Assembly (NCBI GenBank): GCA_020152595.1
Contig: JAIGNY010000122.1
Coordinates: 76,001-140,000, forward strand
Reading direction: 5' to 3'
Length of the DNA stretch: 64,000 nt
DNA from: Chiridota heheva
Lineage: Eukaryota; Echinodermata; Holothuroidea; Apodida; Chiridotidae
Shown: one piece after another, positions 12,035-25,890 of the stretch
How the letters are laid out: each line of letters begins with the position of its first letter
How positions within the stretch are numbered: the first letter of the stretch is position 1
Notes under the pieces: model-generated
Database searches by the model: none
The model's input: only the letters and a program-made list of their open reading frames with translations
Told to the model about the DNA's origin: nothing
Position numbers and translations under genes: made by a program

Positions 12035-14440
12035 TCCCCCCACCCTCAGTGGCCTAACACTGGGGAGGTGAGAGGGGAGGAACCCCGGAGCCCAAGGCCT
12101 TCAAGGGGCCCGACTCGTCCAAAAATTATATATTATTTGAAATTGAAAATTAGCGGGATTTCCGGCATAAGAGTTTAAATAATTTTACGTAGAACCAGGG
12201 CTGGATAGGGTCCTACATGTGGGGATGAGATATTGTAGTCACTTTGCTGTATAGGCAAATAACTGCCTATACCTCCTATACTACATGGCCATCCCCTTGA
12301 TATTAGAAAGTCTGGTGGGATCTCAAACGTCATTTAGGGATTAGGGTCATAAGTTTTGGGAAGGTGACAAAATTTGCTTATTTTTGTGTCTGTCCGTGTG
12401 TTTGTGTGTGTTTGTGTGTGTGCGTATGCAGCAAATATTTTAACTCAAAAACTGTAAATACACACATGAACCAAAATCTGGTCGACGGGTACGCCTGGTC
12501 CGGAACTTTTGTCTCCAAGGATTTCGGATACAAAGGTCAAAGGTCAAATGATACAAGTTTTTGGTGATGGCTGTATGTTTTAAAGGAATTACTTGGTATA
12601 TAAAATGCATAGGTGGGTAGGGTTTAACATTCTAACAAAACTTAAAAATGATTGGAGGTCAAAAGATCAATGGTCATGGTCAAAGGTCAAATAAGTGCTT
12701 TTTATTCAAAAGTTTGCGCCATGTTAAACCCCAAAAGTACAAGACCTATCCCAACCCTATGTTGTACCATGATACCTTGGTACTTGGATTTGTGTCCGGT
12801 AGATTCTTGGGTCAAAAGGTCAAAGAGCTATTGACAACTTTTCACCATTTGCTCTTATAGTTATGGAATGGTAAGTGTGACGTGAGCATGAATGGTGTCA
12901 TACAGTAGGGTACGATCAATGTGAAAAATTGCAGTTGTTTTAGTGATGTTTAGGGTCAAGGGTCAGAGGTCAAATATGTGATATTAGGCGGTAATTATGT
13001 ACTAATTTGTACATTTTTTGTGGCACTTTAAATTCCGAAAGTGCAAGACCTAAATACCAATCCTATGTTTGCACCACATGGTACATGAACATGTGTCCCG
13101 TAAACTCTGGGGTCAAAAGCTCAAAGGTCAAAGGTCACAGACCTAGTGACCCTTTTAGCCACCCCCCATAGTTATTATTATTATTAGGTATTTTCTCCAC
13201 TATGCTGTATGCTTAAGTTGATGAGATCAGCAACTCCATTCTTGTTCAATTTTGTCGTCATGATTGCATTACGTTATTGTAGTTTTCATGGCATGTTGAG
13301 CGGCAGTGATGTATCCAGCTTTCGACGCCAGAGCGGGTCCCAAAAATATGACTTCATAAGCGGACTTCTGCCTAAAAATGTCCAATACTACTAGTGACTA
13401 AGCTGTCGAACAAACTGACAAAAGTGAATAACTAAAGCCAAATTGATTAAATGGTTAAATTTTGATGACTTAAACTAATACATATTGGCGAGTTCTAGCA
13501 AACTAAAGCCACATGCAAGCACCATCTGCGATCTATAACTTCGGTTTCTCTCTCTCAAAAAAAAAAGTAGTGGTAACTCTTTTAAACCATTTTAGGCCAA
13601 ATTTAAACAAATCAGGCCATGTTAAACCACATTTAGGCTATTTCTAACAAACGTTGGGCGACGTTTAACCAAATGTGGGCGTTTTTAAGCAAATTAGGTG
13701 CTTTAAGCAAATTTGGGCAATTTCTAACAAAATTGTGGTCATTTTTAACCAGATTGATGACAAATTGATGCCCAATCTGCACGGAAGGAGGAGGGGAGGA
13801 GGGGGAGGGAAGGGGGAAGGGGGTATTTATCAATCATATTTCAGCATTTGCCTCTTAAACTTTGGGCAACCATATTTCACCATACAAAGCTTACCTACGG
13901 AATTCCGCCAGGAAGAGGGCCCACAGAGTGTAGACAAGGGGTTTGGTGTTGGACACCTCCGTAGACGTGTAATCTTTTTTGCCAGATATAGAAAGAAGGT
14001 CCAGAAAGAAAAGGTTCTAGTTTGGTAATATGAAGGTTTTCTTACTTTAGTTTGTTCTTGATGTTGTGGATCGAAAACATACAATAGCCCCACCCTCATT
14101 CACCACCCCAACAAGCCTACCCTCGCTTTTCAATTTTTTAAACTTGGTAACAAAATCTATTTTCTTCTCACTTTTCATAATTGCTCATGTAGGTTGTGGG
14201 TGAACTATTCTTCTCTGACAAAAGGTATATTATTCTTAAAAAGCAGATCCCCCACCCCACTCCCCCCTCGTTGACGAAATCCTGGTTATGCAACTGCGAG
14301 GATCTTGCCTCAATTGAATAAATGCTGTTTAGAGGACATTTCTACGTTTACACCCCTTTGATCCCCATCTAAAGTATGGAGTATAACCCTTAATCCCTGG
14401 ACCCACATACACTCATGTCACATTTCATGGGCAACAAATG
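12035..14440 (+). repeat. Dispersed repeat, copy A (interrupted)
   Basis: Colinear with 49930-51265. Shared landmarks are GGGAGGTGAGAGGGG, TTTTACGTAGAACCAGGG, ATGTATCCAGCTTTCGACGC, CCAATACTACTAGTGA and a terminal GTATGGAGTATAACCCTT block. Copy A is split by a 1.0-kb insertion at 12213-13234 that copy B lacks. The middle is a low-complexity GGGCAATTTCTAACAA sawtooth. Open frames are not supported. Confidence 0.7.
12213..13234 (+). mobile_element. 1.02-kb AGGTCA-rich element nested in the dispersed repeat
   Basis: Present here in plus orientation and again at 46925-49232 in minus orientation. The ends shared by both copies are GGGATGAGATATTGTAG on the left and GATGAGATCAGCAACT on the right. 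Copy B of the host repeat (near 50090-50115) runs straight across the site, so the borders are visible by comparison. No inverted ends and no ORF are seen. AGGTCA words recur throughout, including DR1-spaced pairs at 12534-12546 and 13125-13137. Class is unknown. Confidence 0.65.
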
Positions 14441-14784
14441 TAGGACCGGTAAGAAAAATTGAATGTAGGCTGATTTTATTATAATTGAAATATCCGTAGA
14501 CCCACATGAGGGAGTACATTTTACCACAAAATAGATTTGACTGCTCTTCAGCTCTTCGAGAGCCTAACCTGCTACTAGGAAATTCATGGCATGGGAATTG
14601 ATACCACCAAAAAAGCATCCTCGACGATTATAGGAAGTCAAAGTTTATTTCGCAGCTTTGGCCCATGTACACCATGTACAGATGTATCATATAGAATTCA
14701 TAAATGTAACAGTAATTAGAGAAATAAAAGATATAAAATTTAATTATAAGGATTCATGTTCTTAAATTCCAGTTCTCACAGATA

Positions 14785-14930
14785 TAATATATTCGGCGTT
14801 TTAGCTTTTCGAAAAGACTTGTTAATGAGTGGAATGGTTTGCCTGAGTGGTTAGCTCCAATTCAGTTCACAATTTGAAAGTCAACTTTGATAAGTTCGTT
14901 TCTAACTCTGGGCGTCTTTAATTTTGTTTT
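14785..14930 (+). pseudogene. C-terminal fragment of a non-LTR retrotransposon polymerase
   Basis: From 14794 the frame reads RRFSFSKRLVNEWNGLPEWL, then reaches a stop near APIQFTI. The pattern N-x-W-N-x-LP-x-W followed by Phe-Lys and Leu-Asp is the usual C-terminal end of several LINE reverse-transcriptase ORFs. The family is not determinable. Only about 45 codons are readable and no full domain is left. Confidence 0.5.
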
Positions 14931-15227
14931 GCTGGCAGTCATGGCAGTGGCGTAACCGAAAGTCCACAATGGACGTCACCTAAGAGCATCCGTAAGATAT
15001 AGTTAGTACGGCTTAAGGGGAAAACAACAATGAAAATATGAGTTTACGTGGAATAAAGAATATTATTTACGATTTCTATCTATCGTGAAAATAATCTGTC
15101 ATGGTAGGTATCATCAAAATAATGTAATCAATAATATAAAATACGATAAAACCTAATCATTTCATGATCTCTGGGTTAGTATGAGACAAGAAAAGATAAG
15201 GAAGGAAAGAAAAAATAACAACATAAT

Positions 15228-15765
15228 AATAATCTCTGCTATAACAGCACATACAAAAGGGGAACTGCAGACCTTGATGCACCATTTTGCTTCAGCATGT
15301 GACCTTTTTGGCCTTTCTATCAGTTTGAAGTAGACGCAAGTTATGGAACTTGGCACTCCAGCTCCTCCGGCATCTAGGCCTATACCAAGGACTACCTGCT
15401 GGAAGTTGTCCATCACTTCACCCACCTTGGCTTTACATCCTCAGACAACCTGTTACCTGATAAACAGATAACGAGCTAGACAAAAGGATAGGCAAGGCAG
15501 CCACAACTCTCTCCAAGAGGTTGTGGGAGAACAAGCAGCTGACCACAACTACAAAGATAGTCTACAAGTCTTGCGTCATCAGCACTCTACTCAACGGCAG
15601 TGAGTTTTGAACAACCTACTCTACCCAGGAAAGAAAGCTCCAAGCCTTACACGAGATGCCTACGTCGTATCCTAGGAATCTCCTGGCAAAACAAAGTGAC
15701 CAACAATGATGTCTTCTCCATCAATATTCACCCTCCTACGTCAGCGTCATCTACGCTGGCTTGCC
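15228..15765 (+). pseudogene. LINE reverse-transcriptase C-terminal half, frameshifted
   Basis: Readable pieces in order and in changing frames: AHTKGELQTLMHHFASACDL, FGLSISLK followed by a stop where Lys-Thr-Gln is usual, LDKRIGKAATTLSKRLWENK, TKIVYKSCVISTLLNGSE, then RCLRRILGISWQNKVTNNDV. This is the RT thumb and post-RT region of an RTE/CR1-type LINE, including the degenerate LLYGSE-like box. The catalytic part is missing upstream. The sequence breaks at 15765, where a sawtooth repeat begins mid-motif (LRWLA). Stops and frameshifts make it inactive. Confidence 0.7.
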
Positions 15766-16060
15766 CCAAAATGAAGGAAGTTTTCCGAAGAAAATGCATT
15801 GAGAATAAAGGAAATTATTTAAAATTGAAAGACAGTCCCTATACATTGAAGAAAATTCAACAAAAAATGGAGAAAAAATGCCCCAAATTGAAGGAAATTT
15901 AACCAAATTTTTTAAATTTTTTTTTTGGCCGAAACATCGAAGAACAAAAACAAGAATATAAAGAAAATTTCACAAAAATTGAAAGGGTTTTCCCAAAAAT
16001 TGATTGAAATATCCCGAAATTTAAAGAAAATTGACATAAATGGGAAATTTTTGGCCATCA
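15765..16060 (+). repeat. Sawtooth A-rich repeat (family copy 2)
   Basis: Units such as CCCCAAATTGAAGGAAATTT repeat with shifting spacing, directly abutting the LINE fragment. Antisense relatives of the same words occur at 17700-17900. Confidence 0.5.
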
Positions 16061-16119
16061 AAAACTATAAATCTTCCGGGTCTTTGCCCCTAGAGGCTGG
16101 ACCCTACCAGAGCTGTCTC

Positions 16120-17190
16120 CATGAACCTTACAATTTTCTCAATTTCTCCTCGGCCAGTTTAGAAATGGTAACCCAAAATGTTTATCTGAGTAGATTTCAA
16201 CGTTGTAGAATTCAAATGTTCTTCTTTTCATCAATTACATTTGGGTTTTTGTGTTGATTTTAAGCCACTTTTGGCAGTCCGGCAGCGCAGCATGCCTATT
16301 AATAGAAACATTTATAACACACGAGAATATTAAAGTCATGCAGCCATATTATTCAGATATTGCAATAAAATGTCATAGTTTCTAATTTATGTACTTGAAA
16401 AATCAAAAATCATTGTGTTGAAAAATATTTGAATTTTCAAATGGCCGTTTCTCGCCTAAGCTCTATTGTCTAATTTTTCTAATATTTTGAAAACGGAGTG
16501 GTGAACATATCAAATGGTAGTGGAAAAGTTGTTGCCATGACAGTAATAAAGATAGTTTCATGAGTTTTAAGTTTCCCCTACCAAAGATATTTTTCCCAAA
16601 CGTATTTCAAATTTGAAATATGTAACATTGCATGAGGCTTTAACACAATAGCAAATGGAAAGCAAAGGATCATGGGAAATACCACAAAATGGCAGCTTTT
16701 ATGCTGCAAATGTTCCCATTTTTAGGAACATTTATGTTTCCATTAATAGGCATGCTACCAGACTGTTTGGGCAAAAAACAAGAAATCTTTAGACCATGGC
16801 TTCAATGCTTCACCCATGAATGCCTGCACAATTTTTCCCGAAGTTTCTCAATTTTCAGGAGAACGTTCTCCTGGTTGTTTAGAAACGGTAACCCTACAGC
16901 CCTGCTTATCCGAGTAACTTGAACATGAGAGTTTTAAATCATTTTCTTATCGTTTCTTAAATTTTCGTCAGTTTGTGTTAATTTTCAGCCAATTTTGGGC
17001 ATCAAAGACAATGTGACAATAAATCTTCAGAACAAGGTTTCACCATGCACAATTTTCCCCGAGTTTTCAGGAGTAATTTCTCTTTTGCCTGTTTAGAAAT
17101 GGTAATCATATAATCCTTATCTGAGTTTAATGATTTAAAACATTTTCCTTAAATTTCCCCATTTTTGTCAGTTTGTTTTGATTTTCTCAT
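16120..17190 (+). repeat. Diverged repeat with GTTTAGAAATGGTAA core, three copies
   Basis: Blocks at about 16140-16260, 16835-16990 and 17050-17190 share TTCTC, then GTTTAGAAAYGGTAA, then ATCYGAGT, then a T-rich CAGTTTGTTTTGATTTT end. The last two are about 215 bp apart. Open frames in this interval are by-products. Confidence 0.5.
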
Positions 17191-17599
17191 TCACATAAAT
17201 TTACAAGCGCATGCCACCCCCCCTCCCTTAATCTCCCTTGCGCTTTTTTGGACATTGTCTGCACAAAATGGCAATATTGAACAGTTGAAGAAGGCAGCGG
17301 GTTTTAGGTCATTTGTTTTTGTCGAGGATTGTAGCTGCCACTGTTAGCAGCTTTTCCTTAGGTCGATTTAATGAGGATAATCTTAAGTTAATTGACAAGT
17401 ACCACTCTTGAGGATGTAACAGGGCAATTACATCAAATACATCATTCTTTAAATATATCTTCCGAACTTCTACTACCACCTGTCAAGCTCGTGGGTGAGT
17501 GATATAAGGGGTATACGTGTATAGATATATGATGGGCAGGGGTGGAGCCAGAGGGGTGGGGGAGGGGGCGGAGCGGTGAACCTTGGCCCCTGAGATTTT

Positions 17600-18110
17600 T
17601 CCGATGTCACGGTTTATGTTAATTTTCTTAAATTTTCGGGACATTTCAATCAATTTTTAATAAATCCCTTTCAATCTTTGTGAAATTTCCTTCATTTTCG
17701 TGTTATTCTTCTTTGATGTTTCGGCCAAGAAAATTGTAAACAAATTTATGGTAAATTTCCTTCACTTTAGGGCATTTTTTCTCCAATTTTGTAGAATTTT
17801 CTTTAATTTTTGGTAAACTGTCTTTCAATTTTGGGCAATTTCCTTTATTTTCATACAATCTTTTTCGGAAAACTTTTTCATTTTGGGGCAATTTCTATTC
17901 CAATTTCAGTAAATTTTTGGTAAATTTCTTTTAATTTCAGCAAATTTCCTTCATTTCGGAGTAATTTTTTTTCAAATGTTTGATAATTTTTTTTGCAATT
18001 TTTGGAAAATTTCTTTCATTCTCGTAAAAATGTCGGAAATTTCCTTGATTTTGGGACAATTTTTCTTTGATTTTCGGTAAGTTTACTTCCTTTAATTTCC
18101 CAATTTGCCT
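17600..18110 (-). repeat. Sawtooth T-rich repeat (inverted family copy)
   Basis: Repeated AATTTTCGG / AAATTTCCTTCA words, the complement of the 11.3 and 15.8 kb blocks. A G-rich segment (GGGGTGGAGCCAGAGG, near 17540) precedes it. Confidence 0.5.
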
Positions 18111-18169
18111 AATTGAAAGAAATTCTTTTATTGAGGGAGTATACCTTTCTCTTTACTCTCCGATTTGAT

Positions 18170-18379
18170 TTTACAGGTGTTCGTTTTTACAGGTGTTTGT
18201 TTTACAGGTCTTCGTTTTACAGGTCTTCGTTTTACAGGTCTCCGTTTTACAGGTCTTCCTTTCACAGGTCTTTGTTTAACAGGTCTTCGTTTTACAGGTC
18301 TTCGTTTTACAGGTCTTCGTTTCACAGGTCTTCCTTTTACAGGTCTTTGTTTTACAGGTTTTGGGTCTTCGTTTTACAA
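18170..18379 (+). repeat. 15-bp minisatellite, about 13 copies
   Basis: Unit TTTTACAGGTCTTCG, with single-base variants and a 10-bp spacer before the last partial unit. A period divisible by three makes open frames in both directions (LRFTG on plus, KRRPV on minus); neither is supported as protein. Confidence 0.85.
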
Positions 18380-18509
18380 TTAACCCGTCATGTTAGTGAT
18401 GTACGAGTAAAAGTGTTAAAAGAGACTAAAGAAACAAAAGAAAAGAAGAAAGAACATTGTCGTGGCATTTATTTTTGGTATAGATAGTAATAAAGAAAAC
18501 AGTGACGTG

Positions 18510-19290
18510 TCTAAGGGGGCTATTGGGCTTAGCCTTCCCCTCACCTCCCAAAATTCTGCCAACAGCCATAAATATAATAAACTTAAATATCAAATAAACC
18601 ATGCGTGGCATTTTTTGCAGTCGTATTGATTAAGTTATTGTTAATTTTGGACCAAACCTTTTGCAGTTTGCATCAAAAATTCTCCCATTTTCGACCAAAC
18701 ATCTTCCATATTGACCAAAAATCTGCACTTTTGAATAAAATTCTTCAGGCTTTTATCACAAATTTCAATTTTTAAACCAAAATTTTCAAGGTCCACAATT
18801 TACAACATAAACCAAAACCTTTGGATACGGAGGTGAAGTTTTATAATATCAGGGCCATGCGCACATGGGAGCCATAGTGAATTTTCAAAGCAATACAAGT
18901 TGAGTTGGCTTTATCTTTTGTCTTACGCTAATAGGGAAATATCACGGAAAATTTTCGGGAATTGTTCTTAAATTTACAGAAAATTGTCATCATTTTCATA
19001 AAATTTTCTTTATTTTCAGAAAATTTTCTTCAATTTCCGCAATAATTTTTTTGAATTTTAAGGAAATCTCCGTCAATTTTCAGGAAATCTGCTTTATTTT
19101 CCGAGAAATTTCCTGCATGTTCGTAAAATCTTCTTCAATTTTCACGAAAATTCTTCACTTTCCAAGAAAGCACTGTCAATTTTGATAATTTTTTAGGAAC
19201 TGTTGCCAAAATCGAACAAAAATTCAACACAATTTCAATTTTATATTAATAATTTTACAATTTTCATAAAAATAAAAACATGCATGCAAC
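18510..19290 (+). repeat. Sawtooth repeats with GGACCAAA-type units
   Basis: 18640-18810 carries TTTTGGACCAAAC / TTCCATATTGACCAAAAATC units, closely matching 63000-63225 in the same orientation. 18950-19290 carries a second sawtooth of TTTTCAGGAAATC-like words. A C-rich segment precedes the first block, as in the other family members. Confidence 0.55.
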
Positions 19291-19779
19291 CAGAAAACCC
19301 TTTTCGGGAGTGGCCTCTAACTTCCTACATGCCTCTGTCAGTTTGTTCTCCTTAATCTGAAATCAACCCTCAGTCAGTTTCCTCAAAAACGAAAAGCAAA
19401 GAAAGATAACATTTTATCATACAATAGAATAGATATAATAAATAAAAACGTCATAAATTACATTGGACCACCCTGCTAAAAACAAGAAGAAAGAACATCT
19501 GCTTCCATCTGCTATAGTCAATAACACAATCATCGCCATTGGTCTGTTGGTAATGATAACCTATAATCCCAAACGCAATAATCAATACAAGAAATTTTCA
19601 TGATATCTGAAGTTCCACGTTTCCTACGCTAAAACGAATGTAAATACTCCTTTAAAAGATTGAAATATGCTTTACCGCCGGACCACCAGACATCAAAATA
19701 CAGTCACCAAGTAAACTGTTTCAAAGCTAAACTTAGCCTACTAAGACTCATCTTTTCCCTACTGATTAGATTTTATGCA

Positions 19780-19949
19780 GTCTATAATATTTATTTTCTT
19801 GTTTTATTATCTAGATTTTGATTTTTTTCTTTTATGCTTGTATATTGTCCTGCAATTCTTTTACTTTTTGATGTTGTACGGTATATTAAGAGTTTGTCTA
19901 TGTATTATCAATTTAATTGTAAAGCGCCTCAATCCACGGGAGGCGCTAT
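19780..19949 (+). mobile_element. LINE/SINE-like 3' terminus with hairpin
   Basis: AGCGCCTC (19923-19930) pairs with GAGGCGCT (19940-19947) around a 9-base loop, followed at once by the TAA microsatellite. A GC hairpin of the TGTAAAGCGCC type followed by a short simple-repeat tail is typical of non-LTR element 3' ends in marine invertebrates. The T-rich 140 bp upstream has no ORF, so this is at most a truncated copy. Confidence 0.45.
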
Positions 19950-21116
<1,167 letters not shown>

Positions 21117-22062
21117 AACTTCTAAACTGTTTTTTCCTCATACTTGTCAGCTTGTTACGATCGCTTGTCGTTCATGTCCAGAAGGATTTTTGCTTAACCT
21201 GTAAGTTTGCAAAACAACCATTGAATGTTTTAGTGCGCTATACTATAAGTTTCCTTTACCTTTACCTTAAGCTATTCGGCTTTTGATAATATCATTCTCC
21301 TTCACTATCTCTTTGTGACTCTTCAAAAAATATTTTGGTGTAATAAATATTTTCTTTTATGTTTCTGAAACAGTATAAATATCTAAACGATACCATTCTT
21401 CATATCACCTTTTGACCTGGCTATTAAAACATCGAATTAGCACCGGAACTTACCGTCTGCATTCCTCAACGTTGCCAATTTACAGGAGTTTTGCGAATAA
21501 AAACATGCTGAAATTGATTGTAGCGTTGTAAGCATTAAAAGTATAATCCTCAATAAACAACACTTAATTTGAAGTCCATATTCTGAAAAAATAATTCTCA
21601 ATTAAAAGACGGAGGAATTTGAGCATGGAGTTTATAATACTAGACCTGTCGCCTCCCGAGGCCACGACAGAAAAAAAAGAAGAAAATCCAGGTTCTGCTT
21701 TCTGAAAGGAAATCTCGCCCGTATCCAAACAAGGAGGTACCTCCTTGATGCGAATCCCATCTCCCACCACTCCCATCCCCACTTCGGCTGCTTTTAAATG
21801 CATCATAAATTGCTTTACGGCATTATTTTTCAATCAATTTTGATATTTTTCTAAATTTAATTGTAATAATAATTCTATGGTTTCCGTTTGTAGGTCTTCG
21901 TCAAGTGAAGTTCTAAGGTTTGTGCATTGAGCATATTTTGTCTATTTCACAAGATCGAAAGAGCTCGGACGTCATAGCAGAACAAAACATATTTTTCATT
22001 GAAAGTAAAGAAAACATTTTCTAAGATAAAAATATATGTACCTCAGACCGGGCGTTTGTAAA
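21117..22062. other. Non-coding stretch
   Basis: No gene recognised. A splice-like minus-strand interval at 21454-21507 was considered and not accepted. Confidence 0.4.
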
Positions 22063-22130
22063 ACATGGACCGAACCAAACCAACCCAAACCAAGCCAGAC
22101 CAACCCAAACCGACCCAAACCAAGCCAAAT
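22063..22130 (+). repeat. CCAAACC-type short tandem repeat
   Basis: Degenerate units of CCAAACCAA, CCAAGCCAGA and CCGACC over about 68 bp. Confidence 0.75.
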
Positions 22131-23050
22131 CTGACTTAAAGGAGTGCATATATTTCCGGGCGAAATGTTATAACGTCTTTAATGTTTCTAATCTTCTCTC
22201 CCATTCTTCATTTTTTCAATCTTATTTATTCTCATTCTTGTCCGATATTTGTCTTCAAATTTTATGAAAATACACAAAAATTGTCACGTGCATTGTTTAT
22301 TTCCTGACAAATTTCTGTAATCGTCAATTTATTCCAAATATTACAGGGCCGTAGGCACGGGGGCCAGGGAGACCTTCTCCCAATATTTTGCAAAAAAATG
22401 GCCATTGTTGTTATTCATACATATCCAATACAGTCTTGACCCACCCTCTCCCTGATCATTTTAACTAGGTCATGTCTCATTATAAACGAGATAAATTCAC
22501 AATCACCTGTCAAGCATAAGTAAATAAGTCTTATTAATGGTTTTCATACCATGTTTTTGTTAAAAATATTATGAAATTGTTTATTTTGTATTAAATTAAT
22601 ATAGTGTGGTGGAAAATATATAGTCTGATCAAAGAGCTTCCACAAACTCTTTGGTCTGATTAACATGGGCGTATAACTAAATCATCTGTCAGTCTGTAGG
22701 TGTTTTTAGTCTGCAGTAGGTCAGTAGGAGTTCAATCCGTTTTAAAATATACCTAAAAGTAATCCTCTATTTTTGACCTTTATCACCTGTGTTTATAACT
22801 ATACCAAAAAAAAAAAAAAGACAAATTGAACACAAGAATGTAAAACATTTGATGTCTTCATATCATGTTCCGAATGAAGAAAGACATTATTTTTATACTT
22901 CTTGAAAAGATCATAAAGAAGCAAGGACTTGTTTTCACTTATCTCAGAATCATGATTCTCACGACGCTGACCTTGTCTGATGAAATAAACAACATTTTCA
23001 TGTATTCTTCTTGAGTGCGGGCATGCGATCAGACCCATTGCAGGCAGGCA
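22131..23050. other. Non-coding stretch
   Basis: A GGCCGTAGGCACGGGGGCC segment near 22350 resembles the G-rich head of other dispersed repeats here. No gene recognised. Confidence 0.4.
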
Positions 23051-23054
23051 GGAG

Positions 23055-25890
23055 ATATGATCTATTCAATGAATGTATTTAAGTTTGGGTGAATATGAAC
23101 ATTATATTCAATGAAAGTGTTTAAGATTGGGTGAATATGAACATTATATTCAATGAACGTATTTAAGATTGGGTGAATATGAACATCATATTCAATGAAA
23201 GTGTTTAAGATTGGGTTAATATGAACATTATATTCAATGAACGTATTTAAGATTGGGTGAATATGAACATTATATTCAATGAACGTATTTAAGATTGGGT
23301 GAATATGAACGTTATATTCAATAAAGTATTTAAGATTGGGTGAATATGAACATATTTCAGATTGGGTGAATATGAACATTATATTCAATAAACGTATTTA
23401 AGATTGGGTGAATATGAACATTATATTCAATGAAAGTGTTTAAGATTGGGTGAATATGAAACATTATATTCAATGAGCGTATTTAAGATTTAAGGTGAAT
23501 ATGAACATTATATTCAATGACCGTATTTAAGATTGGGTGAATATGAACGTTATATTCAATAAACGTATTTAAGATTGGTGAATATGAACATATTTAAAAT
23601 TGGTGAATATGAACATTATATTCAATGACCGTATTTAAGATTGGGTGAATATGAACATTAAATTTAATGACCGTATTTAAGATTGGGTGAATATGAACGT
23701 TATATTCAATGACCGTATTTAAGATTGGGTGAATATGAACGTTATATTCAATGAAAGTGTTTAAGATTGGGTGAATATGAACATCATATTCAATGAACGT
23801 ATTTAAGATTGGGTGAAAATGAACATTATATTCAATGACCGTATTTAAGATTGGGTGAATATGAACATTATATTCAATGACCGTATTTAAGATTGGGTGA
23901 ATATGAACGTTATATTATATTCGGTGAACCGACATTATATTAAGATTGGGTAAATATGAACATTGTATTCAATGACCGTATTTAAGATTGGGTGAATATG
24001 AACATTATATTTAATGAAAGTGTTTAAGATTGGGTGAATATGAACATTATATTCAATGACCGTATTTAAGATTGGGTGAATATGAACATTATATTCAATG
24101 ACCGTATTTAAGATTGGGTGAATATGAACATTATATTCAATGACCGTATTTAAGATTGGGTGAATATGAACATTATATTCAATGAACGTATTATTTAAGA
24201 TTGGGTGAATATGAACGTTATATTCAATAAACGTATTTAAGATTGGGTGAATATGAACATATTTATTTAAGATTGGTGAATATGAACATCATATTCAATG
24301 AACATTATATTCGTATTTAAGATTGGGTGAATATGAACATTATATTCAATGAACGTTTTTAAGATTGGGTGAATATGAACATTATATTCAATGACCGTAT
24401 TTAAAATTGGGTGAATATGAACATTATATTCAATGAACGTATTTAAGATTGGGTGAATATGAACATTATATTCAATGAACGTATTTAAGATTGGGTGAAT
24501 ATGAACATTATATTCAATGACCGTATTTAAGATTGGGTGAATATGAACATATTTAAGATTGGGTGAATAGGAACATTATATTCAATGACCGTATTTAAGA
24601 TTGGGTGAATATGAACATTATATTCAATGAACGTATTTAAGATTGGGTGAAATATGAACGTTATATTCAATAAACGTATTTAAGATTGGGTGAATATGAA
24701 CATTATATTCAATTGGACGTTATATTCAATGACCGTATTTAAGATTGGGTGAATATGAACATTATATTCAATGACCGTATTTAAGATTGGGTGAATATGA
24801 ACATTATATTTAATGACCGTATTTAAGATTGGGTGAATATGAACGTATATTTAATATTTAAGATTGGGTGAATATGAACATTATATTCAATGACCGTATT
24901 TAAGATTGGGTGAATATATTCAATGAATTGGGTTGAGTATTTAAGTGAACATTATATATGAACATCATATTCAATGACCGTATTTAAGACGTGTTTAAGA
25001 TTGGGTGAATATGAACATTATATTCAATGAACGTTTTAAGATTGGGTGAATATGAACATTATATTCAATGACCGTATATATTCAATGAACGTATTTAAGA
25101 TTGGGTGAATATGAACATTATATTCAATGAACGTATTTAAGATTGGGTGAATATGAACATCATATTCAATGACCGTATTTAAGATTGGTGAATATGAACG
25201 TTATATTCAATAAACGTATTTAAGATTGGGTGAATATGAACATATTTAAGATTGGGTGAATATGAACATTATAATCAATGATCGTATTTAAGATTGGGTG
25301 AATATGAACAATTATATTCAATGAACCGTATTTAAGATTGGGTGAATATGAACATTATATTCAATTAATGTATTTAAGATTGGGTGAATATGAACATTAT
25401 ATCAATAGAATATAAACGTATTTAAGATTGGGTGAATATGAACATATCTAAGATTGGGTGAATATGAACATCATATTCAATGAATGTATTTAAGATTGGG
25501 TGAATATGCATGACATTCAATGAATGTATTTAGGATTGGGTGAATATGAACATTATATTTAATGAACGTATTTAAGATTGGGTGAATATAAACATTATAT
25601 TCAATGAACGTTTTTAAGATTGGGTGAATATGAACATTATATTCAATGACCGTATTTAAGATTGGGTGAAAATGAACATTATATTCAATAAACGTATTTA
25701 AGATTGGTGAATATGAATAGATGTACGTTATATTCAATGAACGTATTTAAGTTTGGGTGAATATGAACATCATATCCAATGAACGTATTTAAGATTGGGT
25801 GAATATGAACATTATATTCAATGAACGTATTTAGATTGGGCGAATATGAACATTATATTCAATGAATGTATTTAAGATTGGGTGAATATT
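23055..25890. repeat. 42-bp satellite, roughly 65 copies
   Basis: Consensus pieces are AAGATTGGGTGAATATGAAC and ATTATATTCAATGAACGTATTT. Variation is concentrated at a few sites: ACCGTATTT against ACGTATTT, CATTATATT against CGTTATATT or CATCATATT. Several units are truncated, giving short GAACATATTTAAGATT junctions. Because 42 is a multiple of three the minus strand reads a 14-residue period (NTFIEYNVHIHPIL). Indels break this frame repeatedly, so it is not a gene. Confidence 0.95.

Noticed and set aside
21454-21507. Possible 54-bp minus-strand microexon between ATTTCAG and GTAAGT
   Set aside because: It is too short to judge, with no flanking exon of matching phase and no recognisable motif.
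23055-25890. Possible CRISPR-like or repeat-protein array
   Set aside because: There are no unique spacers; the whole 42-bp unit repeats, and indels break the 14-residue period.
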